64,000 bases of DNA from positions 11,637,253 to 11,701,252 of the forward strand of contig OY754973.1 in assembly GCA_963576475.1 (NCBI GenBank), given 5' to 3'. Within the stretch, counting starts at the first letter, position 1. The number at the start of each line of letters is the position of its first letter. The position numbers were made by a program, and so were the translations under genes. The DNA is from Molanna angustata (Eukaryota > Arthropoda > Insecta > Trichoptera > Molannidae). Of the stretch, positions 50,741 through 61,199 are shown in pieces. The notes under the pieces are model-generated. The model searched no databases. It was not told where the DNA came from and saw nothing but the letters and a program-made list of their open reading frames with translations.

Positions 50741-50775
50741 AAACGTTTTCGGACTTTCGTCCATCATCAGCAACG
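50741..50775 (-). ncRNA. Hammerhead ribozyme motif (left Penelope-like arm)
   Basis: Minus strand: GTTG, CTGATGA, T, GGAC-GAAA-GTCC, GAA, AACGTT, T, CAAT. Core boxes are complete. Stem II is a 4 bp hairpin with a GAAA loop, stem III a 6-base palindrome, and GTTG can pair with CAAT (one G-T pair). Confidence 0.6.
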
Positions 50776-50910
50776 TCGTTCTGTCCCTTTTGACAAAAAA
50801 CCAATACACCCCTGCCACGAATCTATTGAAGTCCCCCCCCGCCCCCCCTCCGCCAAACCCTCCACCGCAACGCATAACATAGACTTTGAATAATAGTTTA
50901 AGTAACGGCG

Positions 50911-50948
50911 TTGCTGATGATGGACGAAAGTCCGAAAACGTTACAATA
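50911..50948 (+). ncRNA. Hammerhead ribozyme motif (right Penelope-like arm)
   Basis: TTG, CTGATGA (50914-50920), T, GGAC (50922-50925), GAAA, GTCC (50930-50933), GAA, AACGTT (50937-50942), A, CAA. Same layout as the left arm, in the orientation of the element. Stem I is only 3 bp here (TTG/CAA). Cleavage would be expected after A50943. Confidence 0.6.
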
Positions 50949-51067
50949 ATTAATTTAAAAAAGTTAATTTATTGAGTGGAAGTAAAACTATAGTGTCTTA
51001 TTGTTAAGTCAATATAAATAATTTAAATAAAACACTATCATAAAGCATAGGTCATAATAAGTCGGTG

Positions 51068-51370
51068 ATTTCATCATCATCGTCATCATCATTGGCTCTA
51101 CAGCCCATTGTGAGTCTTGGCTTCCTCCAAATTTTTTTTTGTCATTTAGACCTGTCTATAGTGTCTATCGCCTGCGCTCTACAGTTTGCCATCCTCCTGT
51201 ATGCCGTCCATCCACCTCAGATGGGTCTCCCCACATCTTGTGTCCCCTACGGTCGTGAGTCGAGAACCTTTTTTGGGGCTCGGCCTTTCTCCATTTCCTG
51301 GACGTGCCCGTACCATAGACTTCGACGTATTTTCATATATTTAATTTTGTCAGGATCGCTGTAAAGGTTC
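51068..51370 (-). mobile_element. Probable LINE fragment with CAT-rich start
   Basis: TCATCATCATCGTCATCATC is followed by GGCTCTACAGCCCATTGTGA, GCCTGCGCTCTACAGTTTGC, GTCCATCCACCTCAGATGGG and GTCGTGAGTCGAGAACC. The order parallels 17555-17745. GC content is well above the flanks. The reading frame (if any) is on the minus strand and broken. Confidence 0.4.
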
Positions 51371-51371
51371 T

Positions 51372-52680
51372 CCAGGTCATGATTGTACCTTATCTTCCAT
51401 ATTCAATTCTCACAAAGAGGTTCAAAGATTTTTCTCAACACCTTCCATTCAAAGACATTGGACATTGGGACCTGGTTGATCTGTTTTGTGTGAGCCCATA
51501 TGTTTGTTGAGATAATGATTGTGCAGAAAGTTGAGATTGTATACATATTTAATGTGGAACGGGAACAATCACCTGGTTCATAATGGGCATGATGACTAAT
51601 TTTGAAAAACTATCTCACGATGTTTTTACGCATTCACTGTTTTCAAATATATATACATTTCTACATAAAATAAAGGTTTAGTAGCAAAAATCGCCATTTT
51701 AAAATCAAATTTGACATTTACGCCAAAAAACGATTGTAGTATCATGACGCCTGCCGACCCTGACGGTGACGTCACGATATTGTAAACTGCATATCACTAC
51801 TATATGTAATATATGTATTCTAGGACGATTTGTGTATTTATAATCAATTCAAAAGTGCATAAGTGTTGTGCGGTCCCTAAATATACAAACACGATAAAAA
51901 AAACACCTACTGAGGTATATGTTTTCGTCCCACGCGAAAAAAAAGAGAAATAAGTGATTAAATTTCGCACGGCGAGACACAAGTGTATTTTATTAAGTAC
52001 GCGTTTACAATGAAGTACAGTATTTGTTCCCCCACTTTTTGCTCTCAATAATATAATATTTACCATTATTTAGGCAATAAGCATAAAAAGAACTTCATTA
52101 ATGTCCAAACGTCAAAATAGGCCATCATACGTTTCCCGCGTATGTTTTTAGCTTATGAACACATAATGTAGAGAGAAGAAGGAGCATATTTTATCGATTT
52201 TCGAGATGTAAGTTGTATTTAAATTACAGATAAATAAAGTACTTATATGTATGTACTTATTATTAAGTTTTTACGTTTCGAAATTCTGATGAACAAAAGT
52301 CTTTGTTCGACGCAAAGAAATATCCGACCATCAAAAGTTCCATTCTAGTTAAGAGTAGTTAAGACAGGCAGAAAAATAACTACTAAGGCTGCTATTGCTA
52401 AAAATAACGATAGCAGATAAATATAGCTTGTTATGAACACAATACAAATAACGAGCGCTATGTAATAATTCGTATGCTGCTAAAATTGTAACGATGTTTT
52501 AAAACGCATGCTTCGCGTAATCGCCGTCGTTTCGCAAATCGCTTCATTGCATGAAAAAAATATAGCTTGCTAGTTTAGTTTGGCAATGACCAGCATCATA
52601 ACATGTCGAACGTTCGTCAGCTCACCATCGCGTGACAAAATTGTAGAATACTAAAACTATATTAGTTTACCATACGTTGC
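51372..52680. other. Non-coding DNA without recognised gene
   Basis: A few GC-richer patches (51735-51775; 52495-52560, including ACGCATGCTTCGCGTAATCG) have no supported frame. The phrase ATATAGCTTGTTATGAA at about 52420 recurs at about 54185, hinting at an undefined repeat. Confidence 0.35.
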
Positions 52681-52745
52681 GAGCGTTCATTATTTATTTA
52701 TTTATTCAATAAAAACTAAGTTACATACAAAATACAATTAACATA

Positions 52746-53352
52746 GGCCCGATATTACAGTCGGCCCTCAACTCATTGAGTTTGCCAAACTCAAGATTAA
52801 TGTTAAGGGGAGATTGAATCCATTTCCGTATTACAGTGCAATATGACATGTCAGTTACTAAATCTTCAATTATAGACATATTTCACTTTTTCTGTGGTTA
52901 TTATCTGTCAAATTTAAATAACCTCAAATAATACGAAATACAAAACGGGACGCTACGACTTTAAATACCATTGTTTTATTATCCAACATGGTAAATTTAA
53001 TTTTTTTCACCAAAATAATGCTTTTAAATGCCCGTGTTCGTTTCAATACGGCTGTCAGTTTGTTTTGTTGTGTGGCGCCACCTTCGATATAACTAACGCC
53101 TTTAGTGATACAACACTGAATCTACACACGTTGCCTAACGCCTCTAGTGATAGAAACTGAAACTACACGAGTTGCCTAGAAAATGACAGTTGACTCACAG
53201 TTAAGTACTTAATCTGCCAGAAACGTTGAGTTAAATATTTGTCGTTTTAGTGACGTATTTGAGGGAAGATTAGGTCTAAACGGACACTGTAATACGCTAT
53301 ATTTTTGTAAAACTTGAGTTTAGCTCTTAAACTGACACTGTAATACCGGCCC
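52746..53352. mobile_element. Harbinger-like MITE with ATA target duplication
   Basis: The termini GGCCCGATATTACAG and CTGTAATACCGGCCC (15 bp, two differences when paired) are flanked by ATA at 52743-52745 and 53353-53355. Inside both ends, CAAACTCAAG and CTTGAGTTTAG are also inverted, and second copies of TATTACAGTG / CACTGTAATA follow at 52831 and 53286. The element is 607 bp without a transposase frame. It is inserted in a LINE tail (TTTATTTATTTATTC at 52690; GTGTCCCCCGATAG after 53355). A 3 bp duplication fits PIF/Harbinger but ATA is not its usual TWA. Confidence 0.65.
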
Positions 53353-53539
53353 ATAGTGTCCCCCGATAGGTAGGCGAGTATCTAGGTAAATTGAAACTAT
53401 TTGCTTTGATGAATCCTTGTTCCATTTATATTTGATTTGTTTTAGTTTTAAGTATCTAATTAAAATATTAATATATCGATAACACCAAAATAAACATAGT
53501 CCAGACCGACAATTAATGCGTATATTGTATTGAAGACTA

Positions 53540-53765
53540 TCAGAAGAATTGACGCGACCATACTATGACGTCGTGCGCTCTGATTGTTTTTTCTCATGAA
53601 ATGGCGGACTAACACATTTTGTAGTTTCATATTTATAATATTATTATTATTCACTCCTTTAAAATGAAAATAAGTACATTTTTTAAATCTTTATAACCTA
53701 TTTTATTTTTTAAAATCATAATTTCAATGATTTTTTTCTTACAGTCATCACACCTATTACATTAC
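53540..53765 (+). repeat. Direct repeat, left copy
   Basis: GACGTCGTGCGCTCTGATTG, AAATGGCGGACTAACACATT, TTTAAAATGAAAATAAGTAC and AATCATAATTTCAATGATTT recur in the same order and orientation at 54228-54445. The copies are about 225 bp each with a 460 bp gap. They could be terminal repeats of an undefined element or a local duplication. Confidence 0.7.
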
Positions 53766-54227
53766 ATTATATTTTTTTAAATATATTAATCATAATATGT
53801 ATATGAATCATAACATTCATCCCATATGTATATCTTATTATATTCTGATCTACTAGATTCATCATAATAAATACATTGTGTATTTCTATTTCAACCTCAT
53901 ATAACACTGTACAACTCCCACAAACATCATCATTACTGTACATAACAAAATCAAAGAAACAATATAATAACATAATTTTATTTTATAATCAAGCAATGAA
54001 AGCCACCAAGTTATTTATTTCTGAAACGTTAAATATTCTCCACCACCTTACAATACTCGGTGCGTGTTATAACAGATGCGTCAACGATTCAATAGAGCGG
54101 ATAGCGATATTATTTGGTTTATTGTCCCAAAACAACCAAATAAATCAATAAATAAAAATAGCATGTTAAAAATAAGCAGCATATTCCATATAGCTTGTTA
54201 TGAAAAAAATAGCCATTTCGAACAACA

Positions 54228-54445
54228 CAATATGACAGTAGCAATATGGTGACGTCATGCGCTCTGATTGGTGTTTCACATAAAATGGCGGACTAACATA
54301 TTTTGTATTTTTATTTTAATAATATTAATATTATTCGCTCTTTAAAATGAAAATAAATATATTTTTTCAAATCTTTATAACATATTTTATTTTATAAAAT
54401 CATAATTTCAATGATTTTTTCTTACTGTCATCACGCCTATTGTCA
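54228..54445 (+). repeat. Direct repeat, right copy
   Basis: This copy includes GACGTCATGCGCTCTGATTG, AAATGGCGGACTAACATATT, TTTAAAATGAAAATAAATAT and AATCATAATTTCAATGATTT, ending CTGTCATCACGCCTATTGTC. The left copy ends similarly (CAGTCATCACACCTATTA). Confidence 0.7.
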
Positions 54446-54570
54446 ATAAAAATTGTAAACTGCTAGCCCTAGAACATGATATCCTAGTTGGGCAGAAGTA
54501 ATCTACTTATTGTTGTCATTGTAAATATGGTGTGATAAAAGGTAAATAAATAAATAAATAATAAAGATCA
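54446..54570 (+). mobile_element. LINE 3' UTR fragment with TAAA tail
   Basis: CTGCTAGCCCTAGAACATGA, ATCTACTTATTGTTGTCATT and GTGTGATAAAAGGTAAATAA followed by AATAAATAAAT form a typical LINE 3' end without coding sequence. Confidence 0.45.
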
Positions 54571-55059
54571 ACATTCACTTACTAAACCAATACGCTAATT
54601 TAGTAAAGTCAAAATAAAAATATTTCGTTTCAAGTGGTTTTCAACCAATGTTAAAATGATTACTTATGAACAATTTAAATCATTTATTATTTTTTGATTA
54701 AAAAAGTCTTTATAATACAAAATAAAACATGGCATTATATGCTTTGAATAGTGTATGAAAGCGGTTTCGTCCTAATCTATGTTTTATTATAATCAATTAT
54801 TCATATAATTCCGTTAAAATTAATGTACAACTTCAATCAGAAACTATGTTCAACAGAAAATCTTTTTGAATAACCAATTCTGTGAATATTATTTACAGTT
54901 CAAAGACATTATAAAATAAATCAAACGGTTCTTTTGACGAATAAAATATTATGATTTATTTGGTCTCATTAAAGTTAAATATCTATTTTAAAATAAAATT
55001 ATTCATCTGTTATATAAAAGATGTATAGCAAACCCGAAATGTGGTTTTCCACCCAACAC

Positions 55060-55105
55060 CATTGAGAAATTGTGTTTTCGCCTTGATGATGTACACTGGT
55101 GGAAT
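55060..55105 (+). ncRNA. Degenerate ribozyme-like Penelope end
   Basis: CGCC, TTGATGA, TGTACAC, TGGTGGAATAAATT resembles the CTGATGA...GTGGAATAAA layout of the 45.7 kb end with the stem II loop, GAAA and stem III apparently deleted. Weak call. Confidence 0.25.
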
Positions 55106-55329
55106 AAATTATAAACATATTTGAATTTTGATTAATTTCGAAATAATTTTACTATAATTTAGAATATGTATTGACAAAACCTTAAATCTTCTTCCCATTC
55201 CCGCTTTTTTCCGTCCTCACCCACCCTCACCCCCTACATCAAATATGTAACTCAACTTCTTATGAGTTTTAATTCATTAAGCGGAATATTTATAATTGGT
55301 TCAATTAAACATGTCATATATCTTTCTCT

Positions 55330-55566
55330 TCTGGGTCACAATCCTAGGATTGGTCTGCACTTAACACTCGATCTTTCCACTCTATCTATATCGTCCGCCA
55401 GTCTCTTCATCTCTTTGTAACTGCTACAACCCACGTCACTGATTATCTGGTCTATATAGTTGTTTCTGGGGCGACCTCTACAGTTGCTCCCATCAATCAT
55501 TCCTTCGACGATGGTAATAAGCAGGCCTGGGTGCCGGATGTTGTGGCCTATCCAAGCAGTTGTCAT
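55330..55566 (-). pseudogene. LINE C-terminal fragment
   Basis: The minus-strand frame reads TTAWIGHNIRHPGLLITIVE, GMIDGSNCRGRPRNNYIDQI, and SDVGCSSYKEMKRLADDIDR. This WIGHxxRHxGLLxxIxEG...RGRPR...CSSYxEMKRLAxD order is the usual ending of an insect LINE polyprotein. The frame shifts just before the stop (after VERSSVKC). It is related to 45160-45345. Confidence 0.7.
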
Positions 55567-55821
55567 ATTTAATTTAATTTATTTATTGTAATATTGTTAA
55601 AATTCACAAATATAAATAAAATAAAAATAAAATTAAATAAATTTTGCCATAACAAGATTTGTGTTGTAGCGGAGAGAAACAGTTACTTATATCGCTGAAA
55701 TAACAATTTATAATGCGCCTTTATACATATATGTAGGTATATATGGGAGCAGTAAATAAAATATGAAAAACTGTAATTGGTGATATAAAATAGTAAATTA
55801 CTTTACTGTATAATAATATAA

Positions 55822-56035
55822 TGTCGGCCTTCGTGGCTCAGTTGGTTGGATATCTGACTGCTGATCCAAGGGTCCCGGGTTCGATTCCCGGTGGAGACAC
55901 AGTTTTTAAAATTGTGTTTTCAGTCTGGATCTGTGAGACGATAAATATCGTAAGTCTCCAGAATGTGGCAACTTGTTATTGGGTGCGTGTTTAATAATTA
56001 TTTGACATAGTACCTGTTAGTTGCCCGAGAAGCTA
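55822..56035 (+). mobile_element. tRNA-derived SINE family S, best copy
   Basis: GTCGGCCTTCGTGGCTCAGT with A box TGGCTCAGTTGG, and B box GGTCCCGGGTTCGATTCCCG. The 70-base head resembles a tRNA gene. The body CAGTCTGGATCTGTGAGACG, GAATGTGGCAACTTGTTATT and GACATAGTACCTGTTAGTTG is shared with the 16.3 and 45.0 kb copies. Transcription would be by RNA polymerase III and mobility would depend on a partner LINE. Confidence 0.88.
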
Positions 56036-56037
56036 CA

Positions 56038-56112
<75 letters not shown>

Positions 56113-56190
56113 ATTAATAAATAAATAAATTAATAAATAAATAAATAAATTAATTAATAAATAAATAAATAAATAAATAAATAAATATAT
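56036..56190 (+). repeat. (AAAT)n tail of the SINE
   Basis: About 155 bases of AAAT units with occasional TTAAT changes directly follow the SINE body, an unusually long tail. Confidence 0.9.
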
Positions 56191-56252
56191 TATGTAAACA
56201 GCTGTTGTATTTATAGACAGAAAAAAAAGTATGATATTTTTTTTTGATATCT

Positions 56253-56605
56253 CAATAGAGACGAAGTTGGAATATTAAGGGAGAACCGGGAAATCAAGAC
56301 ACCTACAGGACTTACGATCTGTTATCGGCTGGTTTTCGAGATCACTTTATGCGCTAGCGTAACGTTAACCAATTTTACCCTTTTATTGAGTTCCCTATCA
56401 ATCCAATTTTTGAAAGTTCTTTATATTTAATTCATAGATATTACAGTTCTTGGAAATAAACTGTTTTTACTATTGCCATCTATGGCATGACGAATAAATT
56501 CGTCCCTATTGGGATATTAATAAAAATGTCATAAAAATATCACTGACTCCTGACAGGGAAAAAACAACTTTTGCGTATATGCAACCTTTATAGAATATTC
56601 GAGAT
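56253..56605. mobile_element. Foldback family A, copy 5
   Basis: CTCAATAGAGACGAAGTTGG, GGGAGAACCGGGAAATCAAG, ACCTACAGGACTTACGATCT and GTTATCGGCTGGTTTTCGAG are followed by GATCACTTTATGCGCTAGCG and AATTTTTGAAAGTTCTTTAT. After about 60 unrelated bases a second end appears: TTCGTCCCTATTGGGATATT, TCACTGACTCCTGACAGGGA and TTTGCGTATATGCAA. This is the longest copy. Confidence 0.65.
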
Positions 56606-57640
56606 AAACAACAATTCAACAATCAAATTGACACCGATCTTCTATCTGAAATAAAACTTCACACAAATTCTCGTATGAGGAACCCAGAACTATTTAGATT
56701 AAAGTTTTTCAACATTAACACGTTTTTTTTAATTCCAATACAAGGATGTGTAGACTTTATAATACTTTACATATAAATAAAGACATATATATTTTTGGTG
56801 ACAGTCTGGTGACATTCAGAAGAATACTTTTCACACTAATAAATTAACCTTATAAACAAGATTTTCTTTTTTTTTTCTCTAGCTATAATGTTTCTCTTTT
56901 TTATCTGTTTGTTCTTAGTTGTATATTTTATAGTAATGGTTTTCTTTTTGTTTTCTTTTGTTAATATCTTCAACTATTTTTCTTCGTTGCGATCTTAGTT
57001 TCTATTGTATCATTTCATTTTTGTATAGATTCTTTTTTAGATTTTCATTTTCTTATAAATTTGTACGCTAACTTTTAATGCAGGATGTGGCCCACTTGTA
57101 ATTGGCTGACAAGTTTTGTAATAGCTTGTCATTATTTGATGAAACAACGATATATTATAACTTGTTAGCTGCAAGTGGTCCTTGTAATAAAAGTAAAAAA
57201 TCGTAATTGAAACTAATAATTGACAGTGAAATGAATTGATGAGATTAGTGTAACGATTGTACAAGATTTATATAGTTCTTCATCAGTTTCTCTTCTTTCA
57301 TCACTCAGTCTTCTCTCCTTGGGACTGTTAACGGTTCATCAGGCTGAGTTGAGAGAGAAATAATGTTTTACTCTCTGAATATTCAAAATAATATTATCCG
57401 GTACCTAGTTACCTAATACGATCTTGATAGATGGGTAAAAGTTTGAATTATTTATTCAATGTTTTGCACAGAGGCAAATAAATTTACAGCCTGCTTGTAC
57501 ATAAGATAAATATCTTTGATATTTTATTATAATTCGCAGTGGCGGATTAATCACGAATAAGGCCTAGGGCGCATTACCATAAGCAGTAACCCAAATCCTG
57601 TAATTTTAAAAATATACAAGAAAATGTAGATTTTTATGAT
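56606..57640. other. AT-rich non-coding DNA
   Basis: No supported gene. CTGATGA motifs on the minus strand at about 57283 and 57338 lack the other hammerhead boxes in position. Confidence 0.35.
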
Positions 57641-57642
57641 TT

Positions 57643-58680
57643 TCCAACTGTCGATTTGTTCAGGAGAACTTTGTTCTCTTAACATATCGACAATGTATCA
57701 AGCCAGAATACGCGAGAATTGTATGGAGAGGTCTACTTTTTTCACGGCTTTTCCAACTTTGAAGTCAAAAAACACCAACTTAGAGGCTTCGCAGCATATA
57801 TGTTCCATACACGGATTTACTCAGAATTCGGAGTAGAACATTTCGTGTGTCTGTGTGTGTGTGTGTGTGTGTGTCTGTGTGTCTGTGTGTCTGTGTGTCT
57901 GTGTGTGTGTCCGTCCCCCCCTTATAACTTTTGATCCGCTCAATTAACAGAGCCTAAAATTTCAGAATATATAAACAGTTACAGGCCTACAAAACTTTTA
58001 TACTCGGAATTTCGAATTTTTGTTTCAGTCAGGGGTTATCAACTTTTGAATTTTTATTTTATTTTTCCATATATCTCAGAAACCATAAACGGTAGAACGC
58101 TGAAAATTGGTACAAACATAGACAAATACAAAATCTTAAATAAATTTTTTCAAAAAAATTCCAGGATTTCTCAAACATTTTTTATTAAGAAAAATATTTT
58201 TTTTTATGATAAATTTATGAGTTTAACTGCCTATATTTCCAAAACTTTTACAATTATCGAAAAAAGCCGAAACACCCCAACTAGATAATTTAATTTTCTA
58301 TAAAAAATATTAACATTATAGTAGAAGATCTCAATTTTTTTTTAACAATTTTTTTAAAAATTGAATTTAGTGACGACATCGCTTCATACATTTTGTATGG
58401 CAGTCGCCTATACACAATATGTAAGAAGACTTAATAGTTTGATACTTCATCTCCAAACATACATACATACCATCATGCTGTTTGCATATTCTGGGTAGGA
58501 AAAAGGATCTTCCTCCATACTATCCTATCTTGACATACATACCTACATATGTTGTATAGAAAACAAAATATCTGAAAATATTCAATAATTTGTATCTATG
58601 GGTTTATAGTTTGGTACATATTCTTCAACTATACATACTATCGCTATCGACAGTTGGATCTCATGTGTTACATGCAACTA
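57643..58680 (+). mobile_element. Helentron-like non-autonomous element, complete copy 1
   Basis: It begins TCCAACTGTCGAT and ends with ATCGACAGTTGGA (58646-58658) followed by the hairpin CATGTGTTACATG (58662-58674) and CAACTA. Just inside the 5' end is another hairpin built around GAGAACTTTGTTCTC. A GT/CT microsatellite at 57845-57910 precedes CCGTCCCCCCCTTATAACTT. The rest is AT-rich and non-coding. Subterminal inverted repeats, a central microsatellite and a terminal 3' hairpin are the layout described for HINE/DINE-1 elements mobilised by Helentrons. No Rep/helicase is encoded here. Confidence 0.7.
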
Positions 58681-58703
58681 GTAAATATTATTGGGCCTGG
58701 GGG

Positions 58704-58857
58704 CCTAGACAACGTGTCATTTAAGCTAAGCGTTATATCGCTAAGCGATAGTAAATGTATGAAATTGGTCGCTATGACAACACGTGACAGCCACAAATTT
58801 CATACATTTCTATCGCTTAGCGATATAACGCTTAGCTTTAATGGCATGTTGTCTAGG
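58704..58857. mobile_element. Palindromic MITE family D
   Basis: The left arm CCTAGACAACGTGTCATTTA, then AGCTAAGCGTTATATCGCTA mirrors the right arm TAGCGATATAACGCTTAGCT then GGCATGTTGTCTAGG. The arms are about 62 bp and the loop about 28 bp. G runs flank it (GGGGG left, GGGGG right). Within each arm TATCGCTAAGCGATA is itself a smaller palindrome. It sits in the short gap between two Helentron-like copies. Confidence 0.75.
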
Positions 58858-58916
58858 GGGGCTGATCCAAGTTGAAAACTCTTAACGATATCGCCAAACG
58901 CTAAATAGTAGTGTGA

Positions 58917-59963
58917 TCCAACTGTCGATTCGTTCATGAGAATTCAATTCTCTTAATGAATCGACATTATTAAACCAAGATGCGTGTACGAAGGAAAATT
59001 TTGTATGGTGTAGTGGACTTTTTGCATGCTAATAGCACCAACTAGAGACCTCGCAGCATATATGTTCCCATACATGGATTTTCTCAGAATTCGAAGTAGA
59101 AAATTTTATTTACGTTTTGTGTGTGTGTGTGTCTGTGTGTCTGTGCGTCTGTGTGTCTGTTTGTGTGTCTGTCTGTGTGTGTGTATGTCTGTCCCCCCCT
59201 TATAACTTTTGATCCACTTAATTTACAGAGCCCAAAATTATATAAAATATATAAAAAATTACAAGCCTATAAAACTTTAATACTCAGAATTGTGAATTTT
59301 TGTTTCTATCAGGGGTTATCAACTCTTGAAATTTTGATTTATTTTTCCATATATCTCAGAAACCGTAAAAGCTAGAACGCTGAAAATTGGTATAAACATA
59401 GACAAATACAAATTCTCAAATTGATTTTTTTAAAAAAATTCCAGGGTTTCTCAAACATTTTTTATTAAGAAAAATATTTTTTTTATGATAAATTTTTGAG
59501 TTTAACTGCCTATATTTCCATTTTTTTTAAAAATATCGAAAAAAGCCGAAACACCCCAACTAGATAAGTTAATTTTCTATAAAAAATATCACCATTGTAT
59601 CAGCACATCTCAAAATTTTTTTAACTATTTTTATAAAAATTGAATTTAGTGACAACATTGCTTCATACAATTTGTATGGCAATAGCTACACACAATAATC
59701 TAAGAAGACTTAATAGTTTGACACTAATCTCCAAACATACATACATACCATCATGCTGTTTTCATATTCTGGGTAGGATCAAAGGACTGATCTCCATACT
59801 ATCCAATCTTGACATACATACCTAGGTACATGTGTTGTATAGAAAAGTAAATATCTTGAAATATTAAATAATTTGTATTTATGGGTTTATAGTTTGGTAC
59901 TTATTCTTCAACTGTACATACTATCACTATCGACAGTTGGATCTCATGTGTTACATGCAACTA
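58917..59963 (+). mobile_element. Helentron-like non-autonomous element, complete copy 2
   Basis: Same architecture as copy 1: TCCAACTGTCGATTCGTTCA start, 5' hairpin AGAATTCAATTCT flanked by ATTCGTTCATG / TTAATGAATCGAC, a GT/CT run at about 59115-59190, and a 3' end ATCGACAGTTGGATCTCATG with the hairpin CATGTGTTACATG at 59945-59957. It lies head-to-tail with copy 1, 236 bases apart. The 5' preceding base is A and the following bases are CAACTATT, similar to copy 1 (CAACTAGT). Confidence 0.7.
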
Positions 59964-60694
59964 TTAAATATTATTTTTGTCTGTCAATTTCAAATATGCG
60001 TCTGATCATATGTGAAAGATCCGCCATTTTGAAATATTTGGTATGACGCTTTAGTCAAACGTGAAACAACCTCTCGACCTGTCCTAACTTGACGTCTATG
60101 AAATAAATGTGTAATAAAGATTTATAAGTAAACTTTTTCGTTAATCACGATCTATTACCATGTACTATAGATATTTTACGTTTATATGTAAGTAAGACAG
60201 TATGTATTGAAGTATAAAGAATCCCCCCGTAAACTTAATTTCTAAGATAGGTACATTGGATACCGTTTTACAAGTCAATGCTGAAATGATAAATGTTAGT
60301 CGATTATGTTGTGTTTTCAACGCGCGTCCATAATACATTGTTGGCATATTGGCGAAAGCGCAATGATCCACGGCATGTGGCAAGGTAAAATCTGGCCGAG
60401 ATTCAGGTACGCCACATTCTGAACAAGTAGGTAGATGAAATATTTTTATCGAATATTTTATTTTATTTTTTTCCTGTTTGGTACGTGGAGTGATATAGTT
60501 TTTAGTAAGTTGGGGGAGTCAATTAGATTGTTGCATATCAAATAAGGTTCATCTGTCTTGTAATGTGTTTATTTTGAATAATTCTGTAGAATATTTGTAA
60601 TAAGTATGTTCTATGAATAGTCGTCTCTCTAAATATTTATAAAAAGTTTTCTGGATGTTTTCAATACGGTTGCTGTGGATATAAATGATATAAC

Positions 60695-61199
60695 CATACC
60701 ATACCATCACGTCATTTCCCTATTTGGGGTAGGCAGAGAGAACCGAACGCCAGACTCCTCTCTCTTGACATACATTCCTCGCTTCATTCACGTCCATACA
60801 TCGTCTCATTCACGCTCTTCTATTATTCTTTCTTCTAACATCACCATCTTTCAAAATCCCATTTATGTGATCGTGCCAACTTTTTCTTGGCCGACCTCTA
60901 CTTTTCGTTCCCCTTTTATCAGACTTGTATCCTTTTTTTGTCAGACGGTCATCACTCATTCTTTCTATGTGACCGAACCACCTTAGGGCATTTATTTTCA
61001 TCTTGCTTACGATATTTCTTTCAATCATACATTCTCGTCTAATATCCTCATTTCTTATTCTATCATACATCGTTTTACCACACATTCGTCTTAGTGACCT
61101 CATTTCAACCGCGTTAATTCTACTTTCATGCGTCTTCTGCCATGTCCATGTCTCACTAGCATACATTAGAGTCGGTGCGACGATACCATTGTGTACCGC
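60695..61199 (-). pseudogene. 5'-truncated RTE LINE with 17 bp target duplication
   Basis: The minus-strand frame reads YASETWTWQKTHESRINAVE, RRMCGKTMYDRIRNEDIRRE, LRWFGHIERMSDDRLTKKGY and SRGRPRKSWHDHINGILKDG, then breaks near NNRRA. The C-terminal part and tail continue to 60695. GATATAAATGATATAAC flanks it at 60678-60694 and 61200-61216. It belongs to a second RTE subfamily, differing at many residues from the 19.7, 38.6 and 48.1 kb copies. Confidence 0.87.

Larger units (their letters stand above)
50661..51025 (+). mobile_element. Penelope-like pLTR pair in inverted orientation
   Basis: The arms (50661-50790 and 50905-51025) are inverted: TTGACTTAACAATAAGACAC, TATAGTTTTACTTCCACTCA, then the ribozyme region, mirrored at the right. 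The spacer holds a C-rich, proline-codon-like stretch (CCCGCCCCCCCTCCGCCAAA), comparable to the 3' end of the GIY-YIG frame at 45.8 kb. This is what remains of a 5'-truncated Penelope-like copy in plus orientation with its inverted upstream terminal fragment. Confidence 0.7.

Noticed and set aside
55822..55895. Functional tRNA gene
   Set aside because: A- and B-box motifs are good, but the sequence continues into a body shared by other copies and ends in an AAAT tail, so it is a SINE head. The same applies to 17221 and 24778.
57283..57344. Further hammerhead ribozymes from CTGATGA motifs on the minus strand
   Set aside because: No GAAA box or stem II hairpin at suitable distance, so the motif alone is chance.
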